A stretch of 64,000 nt of DNA, taken from NCBI GenBank assembly GCA_015178975.1, contig WHVD01000032.1:496001-560000 (forward strand), read 5' to 3'. The stretch comes from Hysterangium stoloniferum (Eukaryota > Basidiomycota > Agaricomycetes > Hysterangiales > Hysterangiaceae). The notes beneath the pieces were generated by a model that saw only the letters and a list, made by a program, of their open reading frames with translations, was not told the DNA's origin and made no database searches. Shown in pieces: positions 41,379 through 50,955 of the stretch (within the stretch, counting starts at the first letter, position 1; every line of letters begins with the position of its first letter). The position numbers were made by a program, and so were the translations under genes.

Positions 41379-43082
41379 TGTTACGACCAGAAATCCCACC
41401 AGACTCCGGGCACTAACTTATATGCACCTGTGCCTATACGCACCCATTATCAGTTTACCAGAATTCCCATTGGACTCCGTATGTCAGACTTGTCTACGTT
41501 CGACTTCGTTACATTGTGTTTCAGTCACCGGAAAACCCACCAGACTTCGTCTCTTTCTATACCTGACCTTGTCCCGTGTTAGGATACACACACAGGGCAG
41601 GTTTCCGGAGAAACCCACGGGATATCCGGTAGGACTTGGCTTCAGCTTATAGGCTGCGCCCTCGCTAGATCGTGTTGTCCAATTTGGAACAGGTGGACGG
41701 GGATCCCAGGGAGTCCAGGCGGGGTTTGTGGGTTGTAGGTCGTAAGTCGGGGGTCGTGGGTCGTAAGTCGGGGGTCGTGGGTTGTACGTCAGGGGTCGTG
41801 GGTTGTACGTCAGAGGTTGTGGGTTGTGAGTCGAGATAGTTGAGAGAGATAGATGTGCCGGAGACCGTGGGCTCCAACTAGTGTGAGCGGTGTGAATCAA
41901 GTAAGGTTTTAGAGTGGAAAATGTTATTAGATTACTGGGGGGAATCTAAGCTAATTTTCTGACTGGATTGTATGTACAACATCTGCCAGTTTATATAGAC
42001 CGTGGAATGCATGACATACCAAATCCAGTAATGATGAAACAAAACTAACAAAACATAAAATGGGAAAAATAAACACCAGGTTTGGTGTTAGGAACAGGAT
42101 GGAACGGAGAGGAGTCCGAATCGTGACAAAGCATAACCCATAACAGGAAATGGAGCGGGAGCGGAGTCCTAAATCATGACAGGTCATTTGACTAAAACGG
42201 GAACGGGGCTCGATTAGAGTGGTGACGGGATTCTAAGCGGGATCTGGTGACTGATGCGTGGGACAAAGACGGATATAAACAGAGATGGAGTCCAGGGGAA
42301 GTCCGGTGACTGATATGTGTCTTAATGAGGTCGAATGTAACAAGTCTTGACATAACGGAGTCCGGGTGGGAAATCCTATAAACAGACAATTGGTGCTTGT
42401 AGCACGTGGGGGCGTACAGGTTAGTGCCCAGAGTCCAGCGGGATTGTCCGGTCGTAACATCCCGTGCATCAGTCACTGGACCCCGCTCAGAAAACCCATC
42501 ACCCCTCTAACAGAGCCCCATTCCCATTTTAGTCAAATGACCTGTCACGATTCAGACTCCACTTCTGCTCCATTTCCCGGTATGGTTTATGATTTGTCAC
42601 TATTCGGACTCCGCTCCGTTCCATCCCGTTCCTAACACCAAATTTGGTGTTTACTATTCCCCTTTTATGTTTTGCTCATTTCATTTCATCATTACTGGAT
42701 ACGGTATGACATTCACTCCACAGTCTATTTAAACTGGCAGATGTTGTACATACAATCCAGTCAGAAAATCGGCTTAGATTCCCCCCAATAATCTAATACA
42801 TTTTCCGCTCTAAACTCCTACTTGAATTACACTGCTCACACTAGTCGGAGCCCACGGGCTCCGGTGCATCTATCTCTCTTACCTATCTCGACTCACGACC
42901 CACGACCTCTGACCTCTGACCCCTTTGACCCACGATGCCTGCCCGGACTCCCCGGGATTCCCGTCCACCTGTCCGAAATTGGACAACATGATCTAGCAAG
43001 GGCGCAGCCTATAAGCTGAAGCCAAGTCCTACTGGATATTCCACGGGTTTCTCCGGAGACCCGCCGTGTACATACCCTAACA
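41379..43082 (+). repeat. Ty3/gypsy-type solo LTR (816 bp net) with GAAAA target duplication, interrupted by its own family
   Basis: The left piece (41379-41576) opens TGTTACGACC; the right piece (42460-43082) ends CATACCCTAACA. GAAAA flanks both sides (41374-41378 and 43083-43087). Inside are a TCTATTTAAAC box (about 42723), a perfect palindrome (42633-42650), a C-rich CACGACC-type repeat (about 42893-42930) and the CTATAAGCTGAAGCC motif shared with the LTR at 2123. Confidence 0.9.
41577..42459 (-). repeat. Inner solo LTR of the same family, inverted, TCCCG target duplication
   Basis: On the minus strand it runs from TGTTACGACCGG (42459) to ATCCTAACA (41577), 883 bp, flanked by TCCCG at 41572-41576 and 42460-42464. 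The block at about 41705-41830 is a degenerate tandem repeat around GGGTCGTGGGTCGTAAGTC. Confidence 0.9.
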
Positions 43083-43087
43083 GAAAA

Positions 43088-44035
43088 GGAACAAGGATCA
43101 TGCTAAAACTAAATGTGATGAAACATAAGTATTATAAAGGTTGTGAGGTGGCAAATAAACAATATGCATAGAATGAGTGACAGGAGAGTATCAGGACAAA
43201 GATGGGACAGGATGACCAAAAAGGTAATCTACCGAAGAACAGATGTTGGGGTGCCACAGGTGTGACACTTTAGTTGGGGGGACTGATATCATGGTGCTGG
43301 AGGATTACAAGGGTAAACACAAGGTGCAGAGGTCTGAATAGTGAGGATCTAACAGGGGTGCATATGTTGTTGAAACAGTTGAATAACACTTTGCAGAACA
43401 CCCCTGTGAGTGTGATTGGAAAGTAAACACTAAGTATATTCAACTGTAAAGACATACCTGTGAGTGTGATTGGAAAGTAAACACTAAGGAGACTTTCCCA
43501 CATCCACAGTGGACTATACTACTAGGTGCTTATCTAAGCACCTATACAGGAGGTACTGACCTAAGGTAACTCACTCAATACTGCACCTACAGTGCTGGGA
43601 AAAATACTACAAATATCAGAAAAATATGGAGATCATAATAGACTATGTTAGAGCTGTAGTATCATACTCTAACATATGTATGCTAAGTTGATGTTCTGAT
43701 TGGATTGAAGTACATAGGCTAAATAATATAGAATGAAAGATTATTGTACTATAAATCTGGTTGGACAAAAAGATGAAATAGGCAAACAAGAAACAAGCCA
43801 GGGGTGTCTATACTAGGGACAAGGCCAGGATGAAATGGGAACATACACAGGGTACATAACAAACCACACATCAACCAGGTTCAGGGGCAGATCAGGCTAA
43901 GATCTCCAAGCATCTAAGGGATATGGGATACCCAGGTGGTAGGGCTTGGTAGGCAGGTCAAACTGCAAGAGAGAGATAAAGAGATATGTATAGAGTTGGA
44001 CCCAGGATCCAGCAGGTTTTCCAGTCTTAACAAAG
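43088..44035 (-). repeat. Degenerate LTR of the same family, minus strand, interrupted by a solo LTR
   Basis: Right part (43683-44035): CTAAGTTGATGTTCTGATTGGATTG resembles the LTR block CTAAGCTAATTTTCTGACTGG (each quoted in part), and it ends at TTTTCCAGTCTTAACA, the inverse of a decayed TGTTACGACCGG start. The boundary on the left is unclear. No gene was found. Confidence 0.5.
43368..43674. repeat. Solo LTR family L307, copy 2 (TATGT target duplication)
   Basis: TGTTGAAACAG...CTCTAACA, 307 bp, flanked by TATGT at 43363-43367 and 43675-43679. Strongly similar to copies 1 and 3. Confidence 0.9.
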
Positions 44036-44639
44036 AGTTGGAATACCAATAAAAGTCTCAGTGGTCATTCAACTTTGTATCGTGTAGGATGTAATATGAA
44101 GAATTGTTTCCCATGATTTTTTTTTCACAATATGAAAGTCTGGCACAGATCAAATGTTCTCAACAAATATCAAAGGAGTAATTGAATGTCTTCAACTCTG
44201 TTGAATATAAAATTGCCTCTTTAATGAAGTATTAATTTGCCCATAGATGAATTATGAGGCTAGTTAGGACACAAGAGTCTCATGATCACTGAGGCTGCAG
44301 CCTTCCAACCACTGTCATAGAGAGGGAGGGTGTACAGTTACAGTTGTTACTCTCAATAATATTTATTCAAGTATGTCATATTTTAGTATTTAACTGCCTA
44401 ATGTTTTTTGTAGTATACCTCTCGAATAATTTCGTAATAATGTAGGATTCAGCCTGCCCTGGGTCGGGGTTATCAGCTAGTCCGACATGACCACCGAGAT
44501 GCGTGCCCACTGCACTTCCCATAGATTTCAATATTTCAAAGAATCAAACTGAGTATTTACTACTTTGCTTTGTTTTCAAGTATTATGATTGACGCCACAA
44601 CGTGGCATGATTTTGACATGGTTCCGCTGATCCGGTACG
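44036..44639. other. Noncoding with one inverted repeat partner
   Basis: About 44275-44410 is the inverted partner of 36545-36665. The rest shows no gene. Confidence 0.45.
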
Positions 44640-44927
44640 TCTCCGAAATATCGGGATTTATAAGGGTTTGAATCCCCATTGGGAAATGGAGACAAGAAAA
44701 TTGACGCTATGGTCAATCGTTTCCGTCGATAATGGATATGTAATGAAATGTATTTTCAGTCAGCAGGCTGTCGATGTTGACAGTCGGCACGGCGCCCTGT
44801 CGCACAAAGGAAGAGCCGAGTCTCGCTCAACTTCCGCAACACTCAAGGGTATGCTTAAATAGGGAATGCAATCGCCTCAACATACTACCAGCAGAGGACT
44901 TCACCCATTCTTCGTCTCTCACATACA
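44640..44927 (+). promoter_or_regulatory. Upstream region of the HD-domain gene
   Basis: Contains GCTTAAATAGGG about 65 bp before the start codon, a plausible TATA-like element, and a pyrimidine-rich leader ending CACATACA before the ATG. Much of it (44640-44870) is present again, inverted, at 32425-32655. Confidence 0.45.
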
Positions 44928-45685
44928 ATGACTCTCCCCATAGCAATCATTGCAGGGATTCCAACTCCAGACACGCCGATCGTTAAAGCAGCCCTTGCGC
45001 ATGCTCAAGCAGAATCCCCTCCGTGGCTTTTTAACCATGTTGTTCGATCTTGGCTTTTTGCCTTGAAGCTCGTTCAAGCAGAAAATGCACTTATTGACGA
45101 GGAGACCCTGTCTGTAGCAGCATTGCTACATGTACGTCAAGTTCCCATAATGATCCTGCGTTATCATTAAAGGCCGATAATTTTCACATGCATTAGGATT
45201 TAGGACTCGCCGATAAATACATGACGCCTGATCGTCGATTTGAAGTTGACGGTGCAGCAGCCGCAGTTTCTTTCTTAAAAAAATATCATCAGGAAGTAGA
45301 GGGTACCCCATCGACTGATTCTTGTCAGCACAGGCTGAGAGAACTGACCGTGTGGGATTCGATCGCTTTACATGCAACACCTAGCCTCGCATCACACTCA
45401 ATACCCGAGGTCGTTTATTGCTTTAGAGGAGTCGCAGTTGATGTCTTGCGCCAAGGTCTAGAGCATGTTCCCGACGCCTCTGCTGTAATGCAGGCTGTCA
45501 CGGAAGCCTTCCCCGACTTGTCTATCCGGGATAAAATTAGGGAATGCTTTTGTTCCATCGTGCGACACAAGCCAGAGACCACATATGATAACATTTTATG
45601 TTTTGTCGGGGAAGAGTTTGTGGAGGGATACAAACGCACGGAGACTGTTGAAATTGCTGGCTTCATAAATGCATTGCGTCCGTGA
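44928..45685 (+). CDS. HD-domain hydrolase of the cyanamide hydratase (Ddi2/3) family, two exons, 230 aa
   Basis: Exons 44928-45131 and 45197-45685 join in phase 0; intron GTACGT...CATTAG, 65 nt. The metal-binding pattern of HD hydrolases is complete: His in LFNHVVRSW, the His-Asp pair at AALLHDLGLADKY, and His in IALHATPSL. RRFEVDGAAAA between them is typical of fungal cyanamide hydratases, zinc enzymes that hydrate cyanamide to urea. The length (230 codons) fits yeast Ddi2/Ddi3 (about 225). The intron falls exactly between His and Asp of the catalytic pair. The protein is probably cytosolic: no signal or membrane segment is seen. The reading frame is intact, so the gene is probably functional; substrate is inferred from family only. 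It stands alone among repeats. Confidence 0.9.
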
Positions 45686-47379
45686 TTCAACCGCATTCGC
45701 TCCACAAAAATCGGGTGATTCAACTAGATGAAATATTTATATTGTGATAAAAATGGTTTACTATTTAGGTCATTATGGAGATGGATGTTACTTTGTTAGT
45801 TATACTCAAAATCTATTCCGTATTTGGGAAAACGAGTAGTTTCGCTTGTTGATTCCTCAGAGTTTATTAGTTCATTGCTCAAATAAATTTGTTTCTGATG
45901 AATACTTTCAATTTTCGGAATGAAGGAGAGGCGAGGGGAAAGGAAGAATGTGAAGAATGTTGATAATATCAACGTGAAAACCGCTAGCATGATCCGATGG
46001 GTATAATTACAAAGATATCCAAATTTGAACTACGAAGTAGTAAGCATGTCCACCAGGCTGATGGCCTCGAGAATTTCGGACCTATTGATGGACACGACAA
46101 AGATTGATTATATTTTATGTCATCGACAGTATGATAAGTCAAAGCTGAAACTTAGTCGCATAGAAACTAGAACGTCATAGTTAGCTACATTAGGTTCGTC
46201 AACCCTGACACTCCCGTAGACAGCTGCACGGATTCAACTGGCGTGGATCATTGGGACAGTAGGGCAACTCTAGGGTAGAGTCGTCTAGACAGTATGTTGT
46301 TGAAGCCCCCAGAGTCTCCCCAGATTCTCTACTTGACCGACCTCATGGTTTCTTTTTTATTCAACCGGTCAATGAACACGCCTGGCTTGGTAAATGAATC
46401 CGGCTGCCTGCTATATCAAGTTTCTATAAAATGTTAGTAATACAAGTCTTCACATAAACCTAAGCCGAGTTTGGACCCGCAATGACGAGTGTATGCACAT
46501 ATACTATGGTGCCGTAAGGGGGGAACTAACTCCCTTGATTATACATCTCTCCTTTAATGATGCGATTAGCCAAAAACTTCGAGTATCTAAATTTCTCCTT
46601 TTTACTCTCCTAAAAAATCCCCTAAATAATCATAAAGTAAATACAAAGGACACAATATTCGCCACATACCTCAGTGAAAGTTATTCACTCACTGAGGTAT
46701 GTGTGCAATCACCTACTCTTATTCTATTACTTGTGAACATCTTGTAGCCGCATATATAGGTACTTAAATATATAGTGAAAGTTATTCACTCACTGAGCCG
46801 CATATATAGACTCAATCCTTTCGTGTCCTTGTCTTCAACTTAACATAAAAAAGATGAGAAAAATCGAGTTCCAATTGGGGATATTCAATGCAAATCATCA
46901 GATTGAGATTTCCATTCACCAGACCCTCCTACACACTATTAAATTGACTGCACTAGACTGCTAAATACCTTGTTATCAGTCCTTATGTAATCAAAGCTAG
47001 GATTTATTCCTGCTCAGACCTGTGAAAGTATTTGATGAAATACATTGCAATTGCAAATTTGAAATAATCACCCTGATCATGAGCATGATAGATAGTAACT
47101 CCAAATTTCATTCATTCTGCACTCACGAATCCATAAAACCTTCACAATGTCTATTGTTCTTGTTGAGATTGTGGAAGTTGAAGTTGGAAGTTGGACATGG
47201 AATAAGTCCGAGTGCAGTTGTATTAGTAATAGATCACCACATTAGTAAAGTATTAAATCCATATGGATCTGGCAATATTTACTGGTACATAGTATATAGG
47301 ACAGAAGACAACAGATGAACATCTTAGTCCAATAGACTGAGATGTGAGTATTGATTTGAATCAGATATTTGTTGGAATT
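45686..47379. other. Noncoding region with stem-loop units; no gene seen
   Basis: About 45900-46095 is related to 27880-28065. A 15-bp-stem hairpin lies at 46663-46703 and its loop sequence is repeated at 46774-46796 between two copies of GCCGCATATATAG. Nothing else recognised. Confidence 0.45.
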
Positions 47380-47747
47380 GGTGATGAAAGCACCCTTTTC
47401 CTAGGGGCGGTTCATCCATTTCTTCACTTTTTCATGTGAAGATGCTAATTGTGGACCATGCATTCTGAGGTTTATGTATGCCAGAACCAGTGTAAACCCA
47501 ACCTAGCACCAAACCTATCATGTCAGAAGGTGATTCACTAACTGACACATTGATTGACAAACAAGTACTATTATTACAAGTCTATTACCCCCTTGTAGAT
47601 TGTGTATTACAATAAGTCAACTCATACTATTTTTAATGTAATAATTACATAATAGGGTGAAAAGTATTGACCTGAGCTGGATTTGAACCAGTGACCACTA
47701 TGTCTGGATTACATGTCTAGTGCTCTTAACCCCTGAGCTATCAGGCC
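47380..47747 (-). repeat. Candidate tRNA-derived SINE, copy 1
   Basis: The tRNA-like head (47747-47668) is followed on the same strand by a body (to about 47380) that recurs at 50195-50485: ATAGTATGAGTTG, GTAATACACAATCTACAAGG, CAATCAATGTGTC, GTGAATCACCTTCTGACATG and CATGGTCC-CAATT. A dispersed repeat with a tRNA head is the definition of a SINE. No poly(A) or target duplication was identified. Confidence 0.55.
47668..47747 (-). tRNA. tRNA-like sequence (Thr-like, probably the SINE head, not a working tRNA)
   Basis: It folds as a cloverleaf: 7-bp acceptor stem (GGCCTGA with TCAGGTC), D stem GCTC/GAGC, anticodon arm CTAGA-CATGTAA-TCCAG, T loop TTCAAAT. The A-box and B-box promoter motifs are present. 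Against function: position 33 is A instead of U, the anticodon and T stems each have a mismatch, and the variable region is 11 nt. The triplet in the anticodon place would read TGT (Thr). Confidence 0.5.
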
Positions 47748-47945
47748 ATTGAGAGTAGTTCTGTTAGGAACCAGTTCACTACTGAGATGGTTAGTAATCA
47801 GTAAGATATTAGTTTATCCAAGTCAACCATTGCTCATTCAACAGGGATCTCCTCTGGGGTCATCCAGATCAAATACCATTGCACTGATGTTGCTTGATAA
47901 CTGGAGTTCTGCATGACTACATGATACCTCAGAGTGTTTCTCGTT
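47748..47945. other. Spacer, no feature seen
   Basis: Short AT-rich spacer between the tRNA-like sequence and an LTR fragment. Confidence 0.3.
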
Positions 47946-48416
47946 GCTGTCCTGTTCCTAACACCAAATTTGGTGTTTACTATTCCCATTTTATATTTTG
48001 CTAGTTTCGTTTCATCATTACTGGAGTTGGTATGTCATTCATTCCAAGGTCTATATAGTCTGGCAGATGTTGTACATACAATCCAGTCAGAAAATTGGCT
48101 TAGATTCCCCCCAGTAATCTAATACATTTTCTGCTCTAAACTCCTACTTGAATCACACTGCTCATGCTAGTCGGAGCCCACGGGCTCCAACGCATCTATC
48201 TCTCTTATCTATCTCAACTCACGACCTCTCAACCTACGACCTCCGACCTACGACCCCCTGACCCACGAACTCTGCCCGGACTCCCTGGGATTCCCGTCTG
48301 CCTGTCTGAAATTGGACGACACAATCTCGCGAGGGCGCAGCCTATAAGCTGAAGCCAAGTCCTACCAGATATCCCATGGGTTTCTCCGGAAACCTGCCAT
48401 GTACATACCCTAACAA
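47946..48416 (+). repeat. 3' part of a Ty3/gypsy-type LTR
   Basis: Matches the second half of the LTR at 41379-43082, from CCTGTTCCTAACACC to the end CATACCCTAACA, including the palindrome (47960-47977), the CTATATAG box and the CTATAAGCTGAAGCC motif. The 5' half is missing. Confidence 0.85.
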
Positions 48417-48611
48417 TCACACAGGGAGTTGTATTCACATGTATGTAGCTACATATATACACCTTAAGAACAATACAATTTTAAATAGGGAAGACAATGG
48501 GAGTATGAAAAGGGCAATAATGGGACAATAGGGCAAGGGTACAAAGGAACATGAGCTTGTATAATGCTCAAAATCCAACACACCCCCACAAGCTCAGCAC
48601 CAGGATAATTC

Positions 48612-49275
48612 CCCTCTCCAAAACATTTTAGGATCTTTAGTAGAGCCTTATTTACTTAAACTTCAACAATCATCCATTTGTTGAAACAGTTGAATAACCC
48701 TTTGCAGAACACCCCTGTGAGTGTGATTGGAAAGTAAACAAGTATATTCAACTGTAAAGACATACCTGTGAGTGGGAGACGTTCCCACACCCACAGTGGA
48801 CTATACTACTAGGTGCTTATCTAAGCACCTATACAGGAGGTACCGACCTAAGGTAACTCACTCAATATTGCACCTACAGTGCTGGGAAAAATACTACAAA
48901 TATCACTACAAATATCAGAAAAATATGGACATCATAATAGACTATGTTAGAGCTGTAGTATCATACTCTAACACCATTGAATCCATTGAATCCATATAAA
49001 AGTTAAAATTGGTTAGGGATCTTCTGAGGATGCAAAAGTTCATTGAATTCTAAACCCTGCAATCACATGTTAGATCCCTCAACTGATTTCAACTCTGTTA
49101 TGGATGTTTTAAGGATCCACAAGTTGGTTGGATTCTAAACCTGCCAATGACATGTTGGATCGTTAACCAACATTAACTTGGTTAAGGATCTGATGAGTGA
49201 TTGATGGAGTGGATATACATAAAATAAGCCTCTACTGAAGAACCTATAATCTTTTGGAGCTAGGGCTTTTCTCAG
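48612..49275. repeat. MITE copy 2 (inverted relative to 27400-27752), split by a solo LTR
   Basis: The left end (CCCCTCTCCAAAACATTTTA, then AGTAGAGCCTTATTT) and the inverted right end (AGTAGAGGCTTATTTTATG) are terminal repeats. The ~93-bp internal unit (TTCTAAACC...CACATGTTAGATC) is present. The solo LTR 48679-48973 lies inside with a CCATT duplication, so the MITE is older than that LTR. Confidence 0.65.
48679..48973. repeat. Solo LTR family L307, copy 3 (CCATT target duplication)
   Basis: TGTTGAAACAG...CTCTAACA, 295 bp with small internal deletions and a duplicated CTACAAATATCA, flanked by CCATT at 48674-48678 and 48974-48978. Confidence 0.9.
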
Positions 49276-50194
49276 TATCAGACAAGTGAGAAAATGAGAA
49301 CATGGTCACTAAAGATGTTTTAAGTATCTCAGTAGTTAAATGTTCACTTTATTATACAATACCTAAAGACAGTTTAAGTACTAAATACATATGATAAGTT
49401 TTACTTCGTAATGAGGCAATCAACAGATCACTTACTCAGTGGTTAAACATTCACTGAGAGATTTACTAACTGTACTACATGCTTATAATAGTATATTTGA
49501 GAGGAGATTGAACACTTATGACCTCATTTACATCTTCTCGAGACATTCTGTCTCACCTTTTTCATCCAAGCACTTATTTCTACAATACTCATTATACCTA
49601 ATAGTCACAAAATTACTTGGTCTCAAATGATTAAGCTCATACACATCCACAAGCCATGCAACCTCCTATGGTGAGAGATAATTAAAGGAGTATTTTCCAA
49701 AACCAATAAGTCTTCTAACATTGAATTTGTGCTCTGGTTTGTGGATATTTCGAAGGGGCTTCAATGAATGAACTATGATAATCAAAGTCAGTGACAGTCA
49801 AGGGGGATTTGTGTGAATAAGCCTGTGCATCTGAGAAATGAAACCTCCCAGCAATGCAAGTGGTCCTCCTCAGACAATTCTTCAGCTCTTCCCTCAAAAA
49901 CCCACCAGGAAGTCTCAAGGAACTCCTTCAATAGTTCTTCTTCCCCCAGACCAGAGGACTTGAAAAAATCTGCACCAATCTCAATGGTGATGTTAAGCTT
50001 CTTGTTGTCAAAAATAATAATAGTAATCCTCTGCAGTATTTTTGGCACTGTGCCACCTTCTACAGTATTTTAGAACTGCACCTGCATTCTATCATATTTT
50101 AGACAGTTCTCTCCTGATGTTACAAATTGGTGACTACCAAATAACCTTGACTTTTGGAATTTCAGGCTTTTACAGAAAGTTCAAGCAGGATAGA
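49276..50194. other. No recognisable gene
   Basis: AT-rich. A small hairpin (CTCAGTG ... CACTGAG) lies at about 49435-49458. Short frames on both strands have no motif. Confidence 0.35.
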
Positions 50195-50485
50195 TTAAGT
50201 GCAGATTTTATCAATTGATTGAAAATAGTATGAGTTGGCTTATTGTAATACACAATCTACAAGGGGTTTAATAAACTTGTAATAGAAGTACTTCTGTGTC
50301 AATCAATGTGTCGGTTAGTGAATCACCTTCTGACATGATAGGTTTCATGCTAGGTTTCATGCTAGTTTAGGTGTACACAGGTAAAATCATGCATTAGCCA
50401 GCAAAAACATGGTCCGCAATTTGCATTTTCATTTAAAAAGTTGTAGGAATAGGTAAACCCCTGGCAGGAAATGGATGTTTGGTTA
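50195..50485 (+). repeat. Candidate SINE, copy 2 (head missing)
   Basis: Aligns with the body of 47380-47667, inverted relative to it, starting AAAATAGTATGAGTTGG and running to about AAACCCCTGGCAGGAAATGG. It lacks the tRNA-like head, as in 5'-truncated SINE copies. Confidence 0.5.
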
Positions 50486-50624
50486 CCATCTCCAAAATGA
50501 TCCTCCTAATTTCCGAAAGCTTATTTTGCAACATTCCCTCACTGTTTAGCTTGACAGTGTAATATGCTGTTCTCTCCCACGAATGAGGATTGCTTCAATG
50601 TTGTGAACAAGTAATAAATCTGTC

Positions 50625-50955
50625 ACACTTGATCCTGGACATAGACGTCAGGTCGTAAATCTCAGTAATGTGATTTCCTAACCCTCACCTTCCACTATAT
50701 GCTAAGAAAATTTTAGATGTACGACAGCCCCGACCATCCCTTTCGGAGATGTCATATGCCCCAATCCACTGTTTTCTCGCTGCTATTTGTACCCAAATTC
50801 AATCTGTGATCAAGATCGACCCTGACGCATTCTCCTCGTGGCGCATTATGTTTTGTACATTTTTGTCGGCCGATAAGATTCCGGAGATTTGTTGCTCGAC
50901 AGTCTCAGTGACGTGTATCCCTGTCCCATCTGGTTACATTCTATGTACATCTATT
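50625..50955 (+). pseudogene. Fragment of the Gin4/Hsl1-like kinase gene (third copy)
   Basis: The exon 3 tail (GACGTCAGGTCGTAAATCTCA) precedes a GTAATG donor at 50665. The 52-nt intron ends TTTTAG at 50716, and exon 4 restarts ATGTACGACAGC...CATCCCTTTCGG, matching MYDILKHPF. IDPDAFSSWRIMF aligns with IDQDIFSSLCIIF, and TFYVHLLV with AFYVLLLKF. Stops and frameshifts are present. Homology ends near 50955, where the stem-loop unit begins. Confidence 0.7.

Noticed and set aside
41705..41830. Possible CRISPR-like or satellite array (repeated GGGTCGTGGGTCGTAAGTC)
   Set aside because: Degenerate short tandem repeat without spacers, lying inside an LTR and present in the other LTR copies.
47668..47747. 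Functional tRNA-Thr gene
   Set aside because: A at position 33, mismatches in two stems and an over-long variable region; the sequence is joined to a dispersed repeat body, so a SINE head is more likely.
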